From NCBI GenBank assembly GCA_014773175.1, contig VXCM01002611.1, forward strand, positions 62,001 through 126,000: DNA of 64,000 nt, in the 5' to 3' direction. Positions within the stretch are counted from its first letter, which is position 1. The number at the start of each line of letters is the position of its first letter. The DNA comes from Lucifuga dentata (taxonomy: Eukaryota > Chordata > Actinopteri > Ophidiiformes > Bythitidae). A program made the position numbers and the translations under genes. Shown in pieces: positions 23,401 to 37,500 of this stretch. The notes beneath the pieces were generated by a model. It saw only the letters and a program-made list of their open reading frames with translations, was not told the DNA's origin and did no database searches.

Positions 23401-26400
23401 CCCTTCATTTAGTCTAGCTGGTTTTAACCCACCGAAGATATGAGATTTTGTCCTGTGGTCTTAAATGCAACTTTACTAACACTTCTGACCACACACACGA
23501 ACGCATCATGGCATAGTGCTCTAAGATTCTTACACATTTTAAACATGAAAAACCACACCATCTTGTGTAAACTTAGTCTTATCACTATGTCATCCAACTA
23601 AAACTTTGTCTTGTTAACTCGTCATACTGAGAAAGTAAAAATGTCTTTTCTTTTCAGCTTTGTTGTACTAATGAAAATCATAATGGCTGTAGAAAGAAAC
23701 ATCTGCCTTTTTTCTTTTGTATTGTGATATCTTTGTCTGGTACGTTGTCAGAGTCTGAAGAGAAAAGGTGAAAGATTTAGTGGTGGTGAAGAATGAGAAG
23801 TAAAAGCTGTAACACATCTGTTAATGTGTCCTCCCAAAAGTTTGAGGCGTTTGTCAAAATGGACAAGTTGTGTTTCTCTGACAGTATTATTATCCAAGTT
23901 GCTGCCTGTAAACTTGGTGACTCGCACTCAGAAACCACTGCCATTTAAATCTTAATCACTGGTACTCTTGTCGACTTGGTTTGTCCAAATATAAAGGGAT
24001 TAAACGTAATTTTCCAAAAAAAAAACAGTTGTCTTGTCTTTTTTGTGACTCCTGTGAAAATCCTGTGGGAGGAAATGTTCCAGAAATATGTTCTGTTTTT
24101 ACCTGTGGAGCAGGAGGAGTATTTCATACAAAATTACCTCCATGTTGTTACAGGTCAAATTGACCCACACAGATAAAATACACTAAAAAAAAAAAAAACN
24201 AAAAAAAAAAAAAACACGAATGAGTTGAAAACTGTTAAACTTTATTATAGCTTGTCAGACAGTTCAGAAAGAAAGGAGATACAAGAAAATTTGATTTCAA
24301 AAACTATTTAACAACTGTTTGATAAACATTTACTTTTTCACAAACTGACATTTTGATAACATTTTAAAGGATTTTCAGTTTCCATAAGTAGATCTTTATG
24401 TATTGTAGACCTTTCTGTGTTAAGTAAAAGTAAGCCCAGTTAGGTACTGTAAATATGATTTCACCATTTTTTGTCAAAATATCCCCTCATATTTTCTATT
24501 ACCCTTCACATGATGAGCACAATGTAAAAGTGATTTCTGCAGATATATTTCCTGCATTATACACATGATGCTGGTTTAACTGTCTTGTTGAGGGAGCTCC
24601 GCTGGTGGATTGGCTGTAGGTCTGGATACTCCATCTTGAATTTATGGACAACAACGGCACCATCCAGGTTCACCTCTGGATCTTGGGAGTGACAAGGGTT
24701 TTTCTAACCCTCCAGGAAAACCCAGTGACAGTACAATAGCCAATACAATACCATAAACTGGCAGTCGCTTCTCCATTTGTACATTCCAGCTAATATCAGC
24801 AATCCAATGTATGCATGCATCTAGCTACTTGCTAACTTTGTACAGTGTTTATATAATGTACAATATCGCACAGTTTATTCCCCATTGTTGTACAATATTC
24901 CCTGTTACTATGTACCAGTATTCTGTAATTCTGTACAGCATTTTGCATAGTCTTTTAGCCTACTTCTCTGCTGCTATTTGATATGACAATAAAATCAGCC
25001 AAAACAGTAAAACCAGTTACAACAACAAAACCAGCAACTAGAAGTGCCACACTGACTTTAGATCCAGTTCTAGTTACCATTTTGTGTTTCAACCAACTAC
25101 AGACGAAAACAGTTCTGAATTGATCTTATGACAGAAAGGGTCTGTTATGCTATTTTTTTTTCTTTCCACCCCACTTTAATAATAGTGGTCTTTCAGTTTC
25201 TTATAGTACCTTTAATTTCTTTATTTTAATGTGACATCGATTTCTTTGTTTTACCTTCACCTGCTTCATTATTTAACTTATTCATCTTAAGTTTTAATCT
25301 AATTAAAGCTATTTTTTTTTTACCCTGGATTTTACTGAATTTTCCTTTAAAAAAAATATTTTATTTCTTCTATTATTCTTGTATTTATTAATTTTATCTT
25401 GTATTTCTTTTTTATTTTTTTTTACACAATTATTTTATCTGTCATTCCAAATGTTTAGCAGCAAACAATAAATACTTCTACTACAACAGGTTTTTAAACA
25501 TTGCAGCTACTGACTGGCTGTAATCCAGTTAAGTGATGCAACAGTTTGTGACTAGTCAGCGCTACACACTGCAGTAGTCCCACCCTCAGGGTTCTGTTCA
25601 GTCCTAAGTCCCACATGTTGAACACAGACCACAAAAGAAACTGGAATTAAACTGTAACAGGACCCTTACCCAATGGATAATGAAAAGCTTTTTTTTTTTT
25701 TTTTTTTTTNTTTTTTTTTTTTTTTTTTTCAGTATCAAAGAAGTGCCAAAAAATTTGGCATTGTGGACATTGTGCTGCCACACTTAAAGGACCACTGTTA
25801 AGGTCCTTTAAGTGTGACATTGGCTGATCATGGAGTTTACCACAAACACCTGACTACAACCTTTTCCTCCAGGTTTACACATGCAGTATCTAAGCAGCAG
25901 ATAGAAAGTATTCTGTCTCTCATGACCTACCTTGACTTTTTATAACTGTGGACAATGAGATCCAGATGAACTTTTACAATACATCTGGTGCTAGGAATGC
26001 CTTTGAAGATGCACACACCCTAAAAATCTGTTCTGGTGAATACACACATGACACACAGATGACAGGTGGTCCAAAAATATGAACTATCTTGATGTACAGA
26101 AGTAATATCTGAGTACAGTGAAAAATTAGGATCACTTTTTATTTTGTGAATAAAGATCTCTAATAAGGGAGAGAAACAAATTTAAGTGACCAACAACCAG
26201 CATCTGCATCCTGTCAGGTACAGTTCAGCCTACCTGTTGGACTGAGTAAAAGGTAACACATGACTAAGTAGAATATACCCAGTTAAAAGTGTGTAATACT
26301 TGTATTATGTTCTTTTACATAATGTTTGTTTCTTTAATTATATCTTTTTTTCTCTATTTCCATCATATAAGCTGTAAGTAATGAAAATATCATAGACTAC

Positions 26401-27182
26401 ATTGCATGCCACGCTAAGCATAAACATGATGCTAACTTGATTGGAGTATTGTTGTATATAGCAAGAAAAGTGATTCTGAAACACTGAATCTCTAAGAATA
26501 CGCACACGATGGAGGACTGGTATGGGGAAATATTAAAAATTCTCCCACTGGAAAACGTAACATTCATCTCACATGACAATATTGAGAGATTTATTAAAAT
26601 CTGGCGGCCGGTGGTGGACTCAATGGATCTCTCTGGACTTGAATTTTTGTGCATTGTTTAACGTGACTGAAACTGGCCATGGATAGTTAACATATAATGG
26701 CATATGTGCTGATAGTTAAAGTCCAGGTCTGCTGTGTGTGTATCTGTAGAGTCTGTGTAACAAGGTGAATGTGCTTCCTGCTGTTTTTAGTTTTTATTGT
26801 TTGATTTTTCTTCTTTTTTTTAAATCTTCTTTCTTTTTAAGTTCTCATAAAAAAAGGCAGTTCAGTTTAGTTCCACAAATTATAGTTTATACTATAGTAT
26901 AGTATTATAGTATTGTATGGTATTACTGTATTGTATTGTCAAAGATCTGCATATAAAAAAGTTAAGAAAAAGAAAAAGAAAAAAAGAAAGAAATCATCTT
27001 GGGTGTTTGTGTGTTCTGTCTTTCAGCTGTCTCTGTTGCTCACTTCTCACTGCCTGTGATTTATAGCTGAATGTGCTGGCAAGGTTCTCCTCTACATACC
27101 AACAGCTACCGAATGAAAACCATCTCTGTTCCACCCTCAGCAAGTAGAATCATCATTTAGTGAAAAAGTTTTAAATGTTGTC
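23401..27182. other. intergenic, cd81 to pkp3, first part
   Basis: No coding signal. Contains N-broken homopolymers at 24186-24214 (A) and 25690-25729 (T), a small hairpin at 25779-25816, AATAAA at 24988-24993 and AT-rich sequence. Confidence 0.4.
25779..25816. repeat. perfect 15-bp inverted repeat sharing MITE termini
   Basis: CACACTTAAAGGACC (25779-25793) faces GGTCCTTTAAGTGTG (25802-25816) over an 8-nt loop. TTAAAGGACC is the terminus of the MITE-like family in this window. Confidence 0.7.
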
Positions 27183-27760
27183 TTAAAGGAACCATACCGG
27201 CCATTTTGCATGTTTGAGCCTAATATATTCCATTTTCATACCTGTAAGGTTACTGACAATCATTTCCTAAAGGATAAAACCGTATTTCAGCTTTCCTGAT
27301 ATTTTGTAAAATCTCTTAATCTTTCAATCAAATATTCAAGTGATACACCCACCTTAAAAATACATGTTTCTCCTGCTAATAGTTACGCAGCTTTATGAAG
27401 CCATGGTCATTTAAAATTTTCAATAAACGCAGGTCTTCTTTCCCTGTTGGAGACATACATTCACTCTGCATTTTTTATTGCGCTTAAATACTAAAATTAC
27501 ATAACTTTTAAAAAACCAGAAAAAAACCGTCTTGTTAGTGATTATGGTTTACCTATCCCAAGAACAATTCAAGTACAGTATCAACAAGTTGATTTTAATA
27601 GCAGGATGAACTGAAACCAGTGGCAGTCTGGAAGGTAGGAAAAACATTTTTAATTCACCATTCCAGTAGTATGCTTTGGGAAATGGTTGTCAGTAACATT
27701 ATATGTATGAAAATTGAATATATTAGGCAAACATGCATGATTGGCAGTATGGTCCTTTAA
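27183..27760. mobile_element. MITE-like family, copy 3 (full length, inverted orientation)
   Basis: TTAAAGGAACCATACC to GTATGGTCCTTTAA with ~90-bp inverted ends. The interior reads as the reverse complement of copies 1, 4 and 5 (GAACTGAAACCAGTGG, GTCTGGAAGGTAGGAAAAAC). Intergenic. Confidence 0.85.
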
Positions 27761-29282
27761 GCGGTTCCATGTTAAATAATTTACAATACAATAATCTGTG
27801 ATTGTATCTTATTTCACAATCCTATCATCTCCCATATGTTCTTGTCACACTTTTCAGTTTTGCCCTGAGATCAGTTTCTCAGACTCATCGCTTCAGTAGA
27901 TGTTCACACATCAATTATACCACCGCTGAGTAACTCATACCACATGACGCAAATAAATGTGAAATATGCATTTAATTGGTATCGCCTGGTTCTGTCTTTT
28001 TGAAGAATGAGGTGTCGTAATAAATGATTGCTCTACACAAATTTATTGCATTTAATTACACATCAAAGCCATTTGTCTTAAATGTACAGAAACAAGCCAA
28101 ACATCACTGCACACAAAAAGAATACAGTGTGAGAGCATGGTGGAAAACCTTTAGGTACTTGGACTTAACTTAGATATTTCCATTTTGTGCTCCTTTCTCT
28201 TTCTACTCCACTACATTTCAAAACCTTATTTCAGAACTGTAATTACTAGGTATTTTACAGATTTTGATTTTATTCATTCAACATGAAATATTTATATTGC
28301 TGTTATTGGGTAAAAAGTTTGTATCTCAGCCTGGTTTTACATTGGAACAAAGTAGTTAGCCATTATCTAAAGAGTTTGAGAAAGTAAAGGAGGTCAGAAA
28401 ATTTACTGTGATGTAACGATTTCATATCTCCAGTTAATTGATTAAAGTTATTGTCCCAGAGGGAATTTGATGTATATTGATGTACTGCTGTATATCAATA
28501 CATAATTCAACAATACATTACAGATTACTCAGATAAATAAACACTCAGAATAATATTTCAAATATCTCAAATACAGACAATATGGACCAGATACACATTA
28601 ACGCATCAGTAAGAATCATCTGTAATAAGTGAAAACTCTGACTGGGACTGTTCTTCACAATGTACTTACTTGTGTACATTGTGCTGCTAAACTTACTTTT
28701 AACTGGGTGTAGATAGTAAAAGTATCAGACGTCATGTAGGTAAATAAATACTGTATGCATATGTACAGACAGTATCTTAAATTTGACAGAAAACGTATTT
28801 CACATTACTCTTTACAATCTCTGACCTGCTGGTTTGTTTGGGCTGATGTTAGGCTGAGTCCTGGCAGGATGAAGGAATCCCTCCCTAAGCCTCTCTGTTT
28901 CTGACATATTGCTGCTCCTCAGACTCCGTCTAAGCTCCCCAGCCCTCCCCCAAGGATTTCTCATGTTAGTTTTGGGTTATGAGGTTATTTCCACATTCCA
29001 GAGCCCTTAAACAACCACACTGTTAACAGGAAAACTTATCTTATTTCACAGTTCTATCATTTCCCATATGTTCTTGTTCGTAAAGGAATATAAATACATA
29101 TATTTTTTAGCCAGAAGGGCATTGCAGTTATTTGTAAAATTATACAAATTTGCCTGCAACAAATGGGTTCTTGTACTTGCACAAAAATCATTTATATTTT
29201 TGTAATATTTTGTCCCTTTAAAATGAAATCGGTAACATGCTGATTTGAAGATGAATCTATACACGCGCACCAACACACACGC
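27761..29282. other. intergenic, second part
   Basis: No exon seen. A fragment near 28150-28260 (CTACTCCACTACATTTCA) and another near 28445-28480 (TGTCCCAGAGGGAATTTGATG) look like common fish repeat pieces too short to classify. Confidence 0.35.
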
Positions 29283-30231
29283 CAAATGTGGGTAGAGTAG
29301 TCAGAAACAAGTATTGTTACTTTATGATAAGAATGTCTCAAGTATAAGTACGAGTAGTCACCAAAATAATTACTTGAGTGAGAGTAAGAAAGTAAAGATT
29401 ACTTGAGTAGTGAGTAATTTTGATCAAGCTTATTCTTTCGAAAAATCAACAAGCTATAAAGTGCTCATCTGAGGGAAAAAAAATGCAAAGTAACCATATG
29501 TAGCTTCTAATACAATCCAAATCATATCATATAAAGAAANGAAAAAAAATGCAAAGTAACCATATGTAGCTTCTAATACAATCCAAATCATATCATATAA
29601 AGAAACGGAAGACAGTGTAAATCAAATATTTACCACATAACAAATTGTGACAATTCTGGCCTGGCCCCAAGACAGTTAGCTAGCTTAGCTTCATGAATGT
29701 ACTCAGAATAGAACAGGAAAACTTGAGTTAGCATTAGCAGCAGCAGCTAGTTACGTAGCTAACGTTGCAGCTTACCGCCACACGTTTCCTCATTTCCATG
29801 TTGAGTTCTTAGAAGCTGAAATGTCACATTTTTAGCTAGACAAAGACAGCAACGCATTAAGTAGCTGTTGGTTGTGGTAGACTGAATGTGTGGCCAGGGA
29901 TGTGCCTCTTCTAAACCTCCTGCTGTTGATTCCTCTAACTGTTCTGTTCTGGGTGAAACCATGGAAACGGAGGGTGGGGGTGTGGCTACTTTGAAGCTGA
30001 AGCAGACAGTGTTGTGGCTGAAAAACTGAAGGTGCACCAGTATTCAAATGGGTGAAGTCAAAACTAATGTAAAAAGAGCGACCAAATATAACAGAGTAAA
30101 ACGTATATATTTTTCTTCATAAATATACTCAAGTATGAGTAAAAAGTATCCTGCAATAAAACAATTTTGTGAAAAAAAGTTACTTAAGTAAATGTAACAG
30201 AGTAAATGGAACACGTTACTGCCCACCTCTG
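29283..30231. mobile_element. hAT-like non-autonomous element
   Basis: Left end GTGGGTAGAGTAGTCAG faces right end TTACTGCCCACCTCTG. Subterminal blocks are rich in AGTAA/TTACT units (ACTTGAGTAGTGAGTAA, TTACTTAAGTAAATGTAAC), as in a very common fish hAT-type family. Possible 8-bp target duplication (ACACACGC/ACACACAC), though it lies in CA-rich sequence. Includes the N-gap duplication at 29540. Confidence 0.65.
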
Positions 30232-30238
30232 ACACACA

Positions 30239-30280
<42 letters not shown>

Positions 30281-31149
30281 TTGAAGGCTCACTGTACTGT
30301 CGCTCATGTTGGCTCAGGTCATCATTAGGAAGTCTTTTTTAAGATCTTTTATCCCTGAAAAAAAAAAAAAAAGGACATTTTGGCAACCAACTACTGGCTA
30401 CAACAGACAGACTGCCATTTAATTTTCTGCAGATATACTCCATTCAAAGAGGATGATTGATCTTGGTGGCCCTTTTCCTCTAACAGGACAAAAGTTCCAC
30501 AACTACACAAGAAGAATTTAAATCTCATTGAATTTGACTGAGCATGTTCAAGCTCCCGAGCAAGGGTGGATCTAGGGTTAATGGACATCCAGAGCTTAGC
30601 CCAGATCTCCACTGGAAAATCCAGGCAGAGGTAGTTTTGGCGCATATCTACCAAAGCTAATAGCTTTGGTAGATAGGCAAAGCTATTTTACATGTACCGA
30701 AGCTAAATATAAATTTTTAGAAATGCTTAAGAAATGTAACAAATCATGTTACATCTTTTAAGTTATATGAAGTTAAAATAATTTTAAACAAAAACTTTTA
30801 CAATGATCTAAAACAGTGGAGCTTGGTGTGTTATGCCCGTTCTGTCCACAAATTCGGTCCGACCAATCCGTTCACAACACTGTGGTTCCACCTTGTCGAT
30901 GAATTTGGGTAATTACAAAAACGCTACAGAACATTCAAAACACACTACTACCAAAAACATTTAGGACTTTGTGGAAAACATTCGGGTCTTAAGCCCCATA
31001 AACCCACCCTTAGCACCGCCCCTGCTCCCTAGACACTCTTGCCATTTTGGACCTTCCATGAGTTTTTTTTTTGTTTGTTTGTTTGTTTGTTTTGTTTTTT
31101 TTTAATAGCTTCACCCTCAGGCCAAAATATGCTTACATCTTTAAGCTCT
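30232..31149. other. intergenic upstream of pkp3
   Basis: (CA)n run at 30232-30276, an A-run near 30358-30372, a perfect short hairpin at 30645-30675 and a GTTT-repeat stretch near 31070-31090. No gene seen. Confidence 0.4.
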
Positions 31150-31391
31150 TCTGTTTATGTTTATGACAGTGATCTTGCTGTTTTGGAGAGTATCTGGTGT
31201 TGATCTTGCTCTCTGGGGGAGTATCCCATCCAGCAGGTTGATGTGGTCCCTGCAGGATCCGCCTCCGTCCAGGCTGCACAGCTCACTGATCTCCATTTCG
31301 TAGCGGACACCAGGCAGGCAGCCACCGGACAAGTCGCTCCCTTACCGGACATATTTCTGACATCTTGCTCGTTATTTGGGTGGATCTGACC
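31150..31391 (+). promoter_or_regulatory. pkp3 5' UTR / promoter-proximal region
   Basis: The stretch just before and into the first pkp3 exon is visibly richer in G+C and CpG than the AT-rich flanks, the usual look of a vertebrate promoter or first exon. No clear TATA box was identified and the transcription start is unknown. The ATG at 31392 sits in the context CTGACCATGA. Confidence 0.4.
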
Positions 31392-31596
31392 ATGAGTGTG
31401 GCGGTGGTAGACGGTTGTTTTCTGTCCGCCCTGCAGCCCAACTCTTCCTGCACCGCCTATGTGGTTCCGTCTGATGGCCCGTCTCCGGACCCCGTTTCCA
31501 AGGCCAAGAGGGTCCGGGAGCAGGTCCGGATGCGTCTGGCCGAGAAGAAGTCCTCCTCTCTGCCCAGGCTGGACGACTCGGTGTGCGGATCAACAG
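31392..31596 (+). CDS. pkp3: pkp3 coding exon 1 (start codon)
   Basis: Begins MSVAVVDGCFLSALQPNSSC, matching the N-terminal FLLSALQP landmark of PKP3, and continues with KAKRVREQVRMRLAEKK, matching human VQEQVRARL. The start is the ATG at 31392; the frame is open a few codons upstream but has no ATG there. Donor CAG|GTGAGC ends the exon in phase 1. A second GT eight bases on (CAG|GTAACG) is weaker and would break phase with exon 2. Confidence 0.92.
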
Positions 31597-34500
31597 GTGA
31601 GCAGGTAACGGTTCTACTGCAATAACGGGCACCGACTAACGCTCCGGATTCGAGGTGGCGCTTGGAGACAAACTTGCTTAAACTTTGTCTCTTCGAGTTC
31701 TGCCGTGACTTCAATCAACAAAGGACTGAAGCCATCCGTGTGCAGAAATTTGAGTAAAACTCTCCATAAAATCGTTAAAACGCGTTTTCCTCCAAAGTAA
31801 CACTGAAGTCCACATTAGGCTCCTTAACAGGAATATATGAATATATAACTTTTCTGTTTTATGACCTAATTTAACTGGCCTGCTATTTAAGTAAAGATTG
31901 TGAAATAAAGTTTTTTTTCCTTTTTTTTTTAAAAAAAGTAGTTATTATTAGTTCAGATATTAGGTAAGTTTACACAGTAAAGTTTTTCATTTTATCTAAT
32001 AAAAGGCTAAGGAATCATGACTGGGCTATGTTTTACAGATGAAGTGAAAGTGTAGTGTATTTTTAATTCAGCACTTAATGAATAACTTGTTTTTCTGACG
32101 TGTGTGAGATGTGTAGATGCTTGAACAGCTTTTTCACTCACAGTCAGCCAGACTGTTTTAAAAATAAATATGGACACCGTGAATGTTAAAAGGTTTTTCC
32201 TAAAATTAAATTTAAAAAGTGTAAAAATCAAACTGTGCAGTCTATTCACAGACTGCAGGCAAATGGCTTTATGAGATTACAAGGCAACATATAGCATAGA
32301 TAATATAAGATCATATAATGTCAATAATATCTAATCACTTTTTAATGTAGAAGTGATGTAAAATGATTTGTTCTTCATCCAAACTGATGAAAGAGAAGTT
32401 ATGGGCTTAAAGGATTATTTTAGTAGTCTACACTAAAGTCAAAGTTTTTTTTTAACAAACAAGCTGTGGCTCAAAAACCAAACACTCACAGACCTGACTG
32501 AGGGTTTAGTGAACCATTAAATTTGTAGTGTTGACTCCAGTGTGTCTTTTGGAATGTGTATCTTTTTTTTCCCCCTAGAAAGTTCATTCAGAGACAGTAT
32601 GTTTTTCAGTTCTACTAAAGTTTGTACCTGATTTATGATATCCCATTGTCCCATGGTCTCACAATCTATTAACCAGTTTACACCATGTACAGTATTATAT
32701 CATTTATGCTAAAGTCTCTCAAAACTTAGGATATTTTTGTTGAAGTCTGCTTGTTAGTTTACCACATATTTACCAAGCAGCTCATCAAACATTAACCTCA
32801 GATTTAGCCGTGTAGTTTGTATGACATCCTCTCCTGTTCAAACAAAGAGTAGCACGTATCAGTCCAGTTTAGACCAGCGTTTAGCCATATATGTCTCTCT
32901 TTGTGAAAACAGCAGGCTGAGTGCCAACTCTCTCTGTTTGTTGGACCGATTTCCTATTGTGACTGTTCACCTTTTTAACAACAGAGGGTTTTCTGGCACT
33001 TGTTCCAGAGGCAGAGGTCACGTTGATTGACCTGGCTGAAATATTCTCCTAAAATTCCTTAAGCAGCTCCTGTGTGGACATGTCAGTTGCTTAAAAGAGA
33101 ATTTCTGCATCCTGGAAGAATTTCTATTGATTTTCCTATGGACAAGCCCATAAAAATATCAGCACAGTGCAGTTCTCCCTGAATAGCACAAACCAATGGA
33201 GATGTGAACCTGAATTATCATGCAACCAAAATGAGAATGCTGGCTAAATGATCAGATGCAGCAGACAATAATGTGAAGTTTTTACACCCTTTCATTAGTG
33301 CAGTTTTTCCTCAGAAACTCCTGCATGTCTTTTCCAGGCTTATATGGCCAGAAATAGAAACCCTGTTGCTTGGACCAACTTCCACACATCATTCATGATC
33401 CAGTGTGGGAGGTGTAGCATCCTGATGCTAATGCTGACTTCAGCTGCGCAAAGCTGAGGGGTTATGCATGGACAAACACTTCTGCCACAATGTTTTTGCT
33501 ACACTCTGGCACCAAGTTGTCTATTAATGGCGTTAATGGAGCAATTGTATGCAGGTTGAATGCCAATTCCCCCAGCAGCCTGCACAGTTGTAACTGTGCA
33601 TGTATTATGTATCATGTGGTTTATGTTACACTCTCAGTCTACCCAGGATGATGGTGCATCTCATTATTTTCACTTTTATTTTCCCCAGAAATTTGAATTG
33701 AATATTAAAATAAAAGCAAAAATCTGAGGGGAAAAAAAAAAAAAGTATCAGTCACTTCAACTAAGTGGACCATTTAAAAAGTGGCCAACTTCCTCTGGGT
33801 TTGTATTTCTCCTACATGTATATGAGTAGATATGGACCACCATAGTGCAGCAATTACACTGTCTTTGAACTGCGAAATGGTTGTAACATATCAAACTTAC
33901 TGAACATGTTGAAGTTTAGCAGGTATGTTCTCAGCATGTTGCTCCATTCTCCTGTGCAGCCATGTGAAGGCAGCACGTCTTCTTCATTTCATGTGAAGCA
34001 ACATGTGTTTTCCACATGTCTTGAAGTCAAATTCAGCTTCTGCTGCCATAGTTTTCTTGGTATATGGACCAAATGATGATTCTGAGTAGGAGAGTATCCC
34101 AATTTCATCTTTTTTCGATGTTATGTCATTTTCCTGACATAGTAAACTGTTTTGATTTTGTTTCTCCTGCCCCCATTTCTGATCGGTGGGTAGAGCAACT
34201 GTTCTCACAAGACTTTTGCTAATATATTTTGGTTCAATTGGATGTTTTTCTGTGTAAAACCAAACAAAGCAACATTGCAACAATTTAGTCCCTGATTAGG
34301 ACAGAGTAAACGGACTACAGGTCTGAAAAGGCCCTTAGTCTCAGCTGTCTTTACAAAGTCACTGAGTCTTAACATTTCAAAATATGCTGAAGGCTGAGAC
34401 AGAAAAATTCTTAAAAGTCAACAAAATAACAGTGAACAAGCAGCATTGTCGGTGATCTTTGTCTACTGTTTATCTATTTATACATCATAGGAAGCTGTGT

Positions 34501-37500
34501 GTGTGTTCAGCATTTCTTCTTTCCTGTTTTCCAAATTTCTTGTTTAAACGCTTCTTTATAGAAATCTTGATTCACAAATTCAGTCAGAATCATGTTTTTG
34601 CTAAACTGTTAATTTTCACAATAATAACTTTTTTTTTTTTAATGAAGTCCTAATTATGACCCAAAAATGTTAAATAATCACACAGTCCACCTTAAACCAA
34701 GATATCTACCTTAAACCAAGATATCTACCAGTCACCTTGGGAGGTTCTCGGGATTATTTGTTGTGACATCTCACATCTGTCTCACCAGTGGCTGGTCAGT
34801 GACCCCACATTCATCTTTCCAAAGGAAAAGGACATAACAAAAAAATCCATCCTCCTCCTATAACCACTCCTCATTCTTTCGTGGATCCAGAGAACAGGAC
34901 CTTAATGTGACCCGTGAGGGAGTCAGGATGCTGTTTGAAAGCTGAATGTTGACTAAAACCAATTTTGTCAGCTATTGCAAAATGTGTATGTTAGCCTTTG
35001 GATATTTTTTGTATTACGTTTCATGAACATTCATTCATTTGAAATCGCAGTAAAGGAGACAGAAAACTCAGGCAAAAACTGACTTCAGATAATTTATATT
35101 TTAAACATTTGCGATCAAAATTTAATAAACTGTAGCTGCCTAGCTTTGATGAAAATTGAAAAATTCGAATGTCAAACTCCTGTTGCAATGAGGCCTATGT
35201 CTGGTTCAATGGTTCTCAGAAGCTCATTGACCACTGTGTGTTTGTGTGGAACATTCCTTTCCAATCAGCTCTTCAGAGTGTGTTATCAGAAAGCAGTCTA
35301 TTTTAGTCTAGTAGGGTTGGGTTCGCTTTCATACTGACTTTCTGATGTGTCTCACAGGAACTTGTGGGATAAACATCTCACACATAAAGGCTTGGTCATG
35401 TTCTTTGTCACTGGATTGTTAAGTTTTTTTGGTGGGAACTTGAGATGCTGCATTAATTAAAGTCGGCCCATCCTCCCGTCTGTCCTGCTGGACTGGATGA
35501 TGTCTCAGCAGTCACTGGTCAGATGGAATGTGTTATGGATATTAATAGACCCTCGGAGGTGATTCCTAAATATTCTAGATTTAGTGCCACCAACAGAAAA
35601 AACAGTCATGGACCAACACTTTGATCCATTACAAGAGCACCCAAAAAGTAAAGGGCATTGCAATGAGATGTACTGAGCATTAACGCCCCCCTTGTGGGTG
35701 GTGAACCTTCTCCAGTCTGGACCCTCTGATCAAAATGTCAACCTAGTACATTTATGCTGCTCAGTAGATCTGTGGTTGGACAATTCATAACCTTTCTTTT
35801 TTGCATCAGTCATAGGACAAACTTTCCATTATTAACCCTAGAACAGTAATAGTATGTTCCATCTAACACTTTTATACTGTGTTAGATGGAACATACTCTG
35901 AACTCTTCATGTGTGAATTTTGTTGTGTAAGAGTTAAGTAAGGAGCATAATGCTGGGGCAGGATGATTTGTGTTTAAGGCAGGGCTCGGTATGAAGCCCA
36001 CAGAGACATGTAAGGTTGTGGGTCCTAAGTATTTAAAGGACCATACCACCCATTTTGCATGTTTGAGCCTAATAGATTCAATTTTCATATACGTAAGATT
36101 ACTGACAGTCATTTCCCAAAGCATACTACTGGAACGGTGAATTAAAAAAAATGTTCCTACCTTCCAGACCACCATTGGTTTCAGTTCATTCTGGTACGCT
36201 ATTAAAATCAACTTGTTGATATTTGAAACGTTCTTGGATTAGGTAATCCATCATCACGAACAAGATGTGTGATCAGGTATTTTTTCGAAGTTTTGTAATT
36301 TTAGCCATTTAAATGCAATAAAAAGCGAGGAGTAAATGTATGTCTTCACCGGGGAATATAGTCCCAAAAGAAGACCTGCACTTATGGAAACATTTAAACG
36401 ACCGTGACTTCATAAGGCTGCATAACTATTAGCAGACAAAACATCGACTTTTAAGGTGGGTGTATCGCTTGAATGTTTGATTTAGAAAGATTAAGAGATT
36501 TTATAAAATATGAGGAAAGCTGAAATACAGTTTTATCCTTTGGGAAATGATTGGCAGTAACCTTACATGTATGAAAATTGAATATATTAGGCTCAAACAT
36601 GCAAAATGGAAGATATGGTCCTTTAAACCAGATTAGGAGACCAAGGTTTTGAAGAGCAGAGTATTACTAGATATTATGGAACAAAGACTTGAGCCAGAAG
36701 ATGAGTTTGGCACAAAGATAGCAAGTATAGAGTTAAAACATGGTGCTGAGAAAGGCCTGGATACTGTCACCAGATAATGGCTCAGGGAAAAGCAGTGAGT
36801 GGCGCTTTAACACATATATCACTAAGATGCTTCTTGTTTTGCAATCTGAAGCCAGAAAATGTTCTCATCTGGAAAATGGGTTTAATTATAGTCCTAAAAC
36901 CTCAAGGGTGGAATTGATTGAAAACATGTTTATCTGTCACACAGGAATGAATAGTCCCACATTCTGGCTTTTCTCGTGGTGTGTGAGAGTGCTTTTTGTG
37001 CAAAATGTATTATTCTACTTTTAACAGGAAGTTGACATGTACAGGCTTTGGACATGCAATTTACAGACATTTTATGGTTGACACAACTAAAGATTAGCTT
37101 CAGAGCAGAAAGTATACCCGACACTCTGAAGTTCTCGATATTTACCAGCCCAGAGTGGGATCAAGAATGGGATCAAGAATAGGAGGGCCCCCAGGTTCAT
37201 CTTTGCTGAGGGGGCCCAGTTCTCTAAATGGACTGGACGTCTCAGTCTCAGATAGTTAATCTGCCTTGGTTCTGTTCCAAGTGATTCAGAAACACACAGA
37301 GAAATGAGTCATCTGCTCGCCCCCATCTGCTACTGTGGAAATACATTTGTGACAAAGCAGGAGCACTTGTTGAAAAGCAGACTTTATGCCCACAGAGCCT
37401 AGTCTCTGGGTTTGGCTGCCACACCTAGCTGGAGGAGAGAATTTTAGCTATGTAACTATGAATAGATTCATATTTACTCCAGCTATTAATAACATAGGGA

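Noticed and set aside
29759..30047. Overlapping minus-strand frames near 29.8-30.0 kb
   Set aside because: They fall inside a non-autonomous hAT-like element and show no protein domain.
31141..31714. Several minus-strand frames opposite pkp3 exon 1
   Set aside because: Shadows of the GC-rich exon and promoter; no homology, while the + strand frame matches PKP3.
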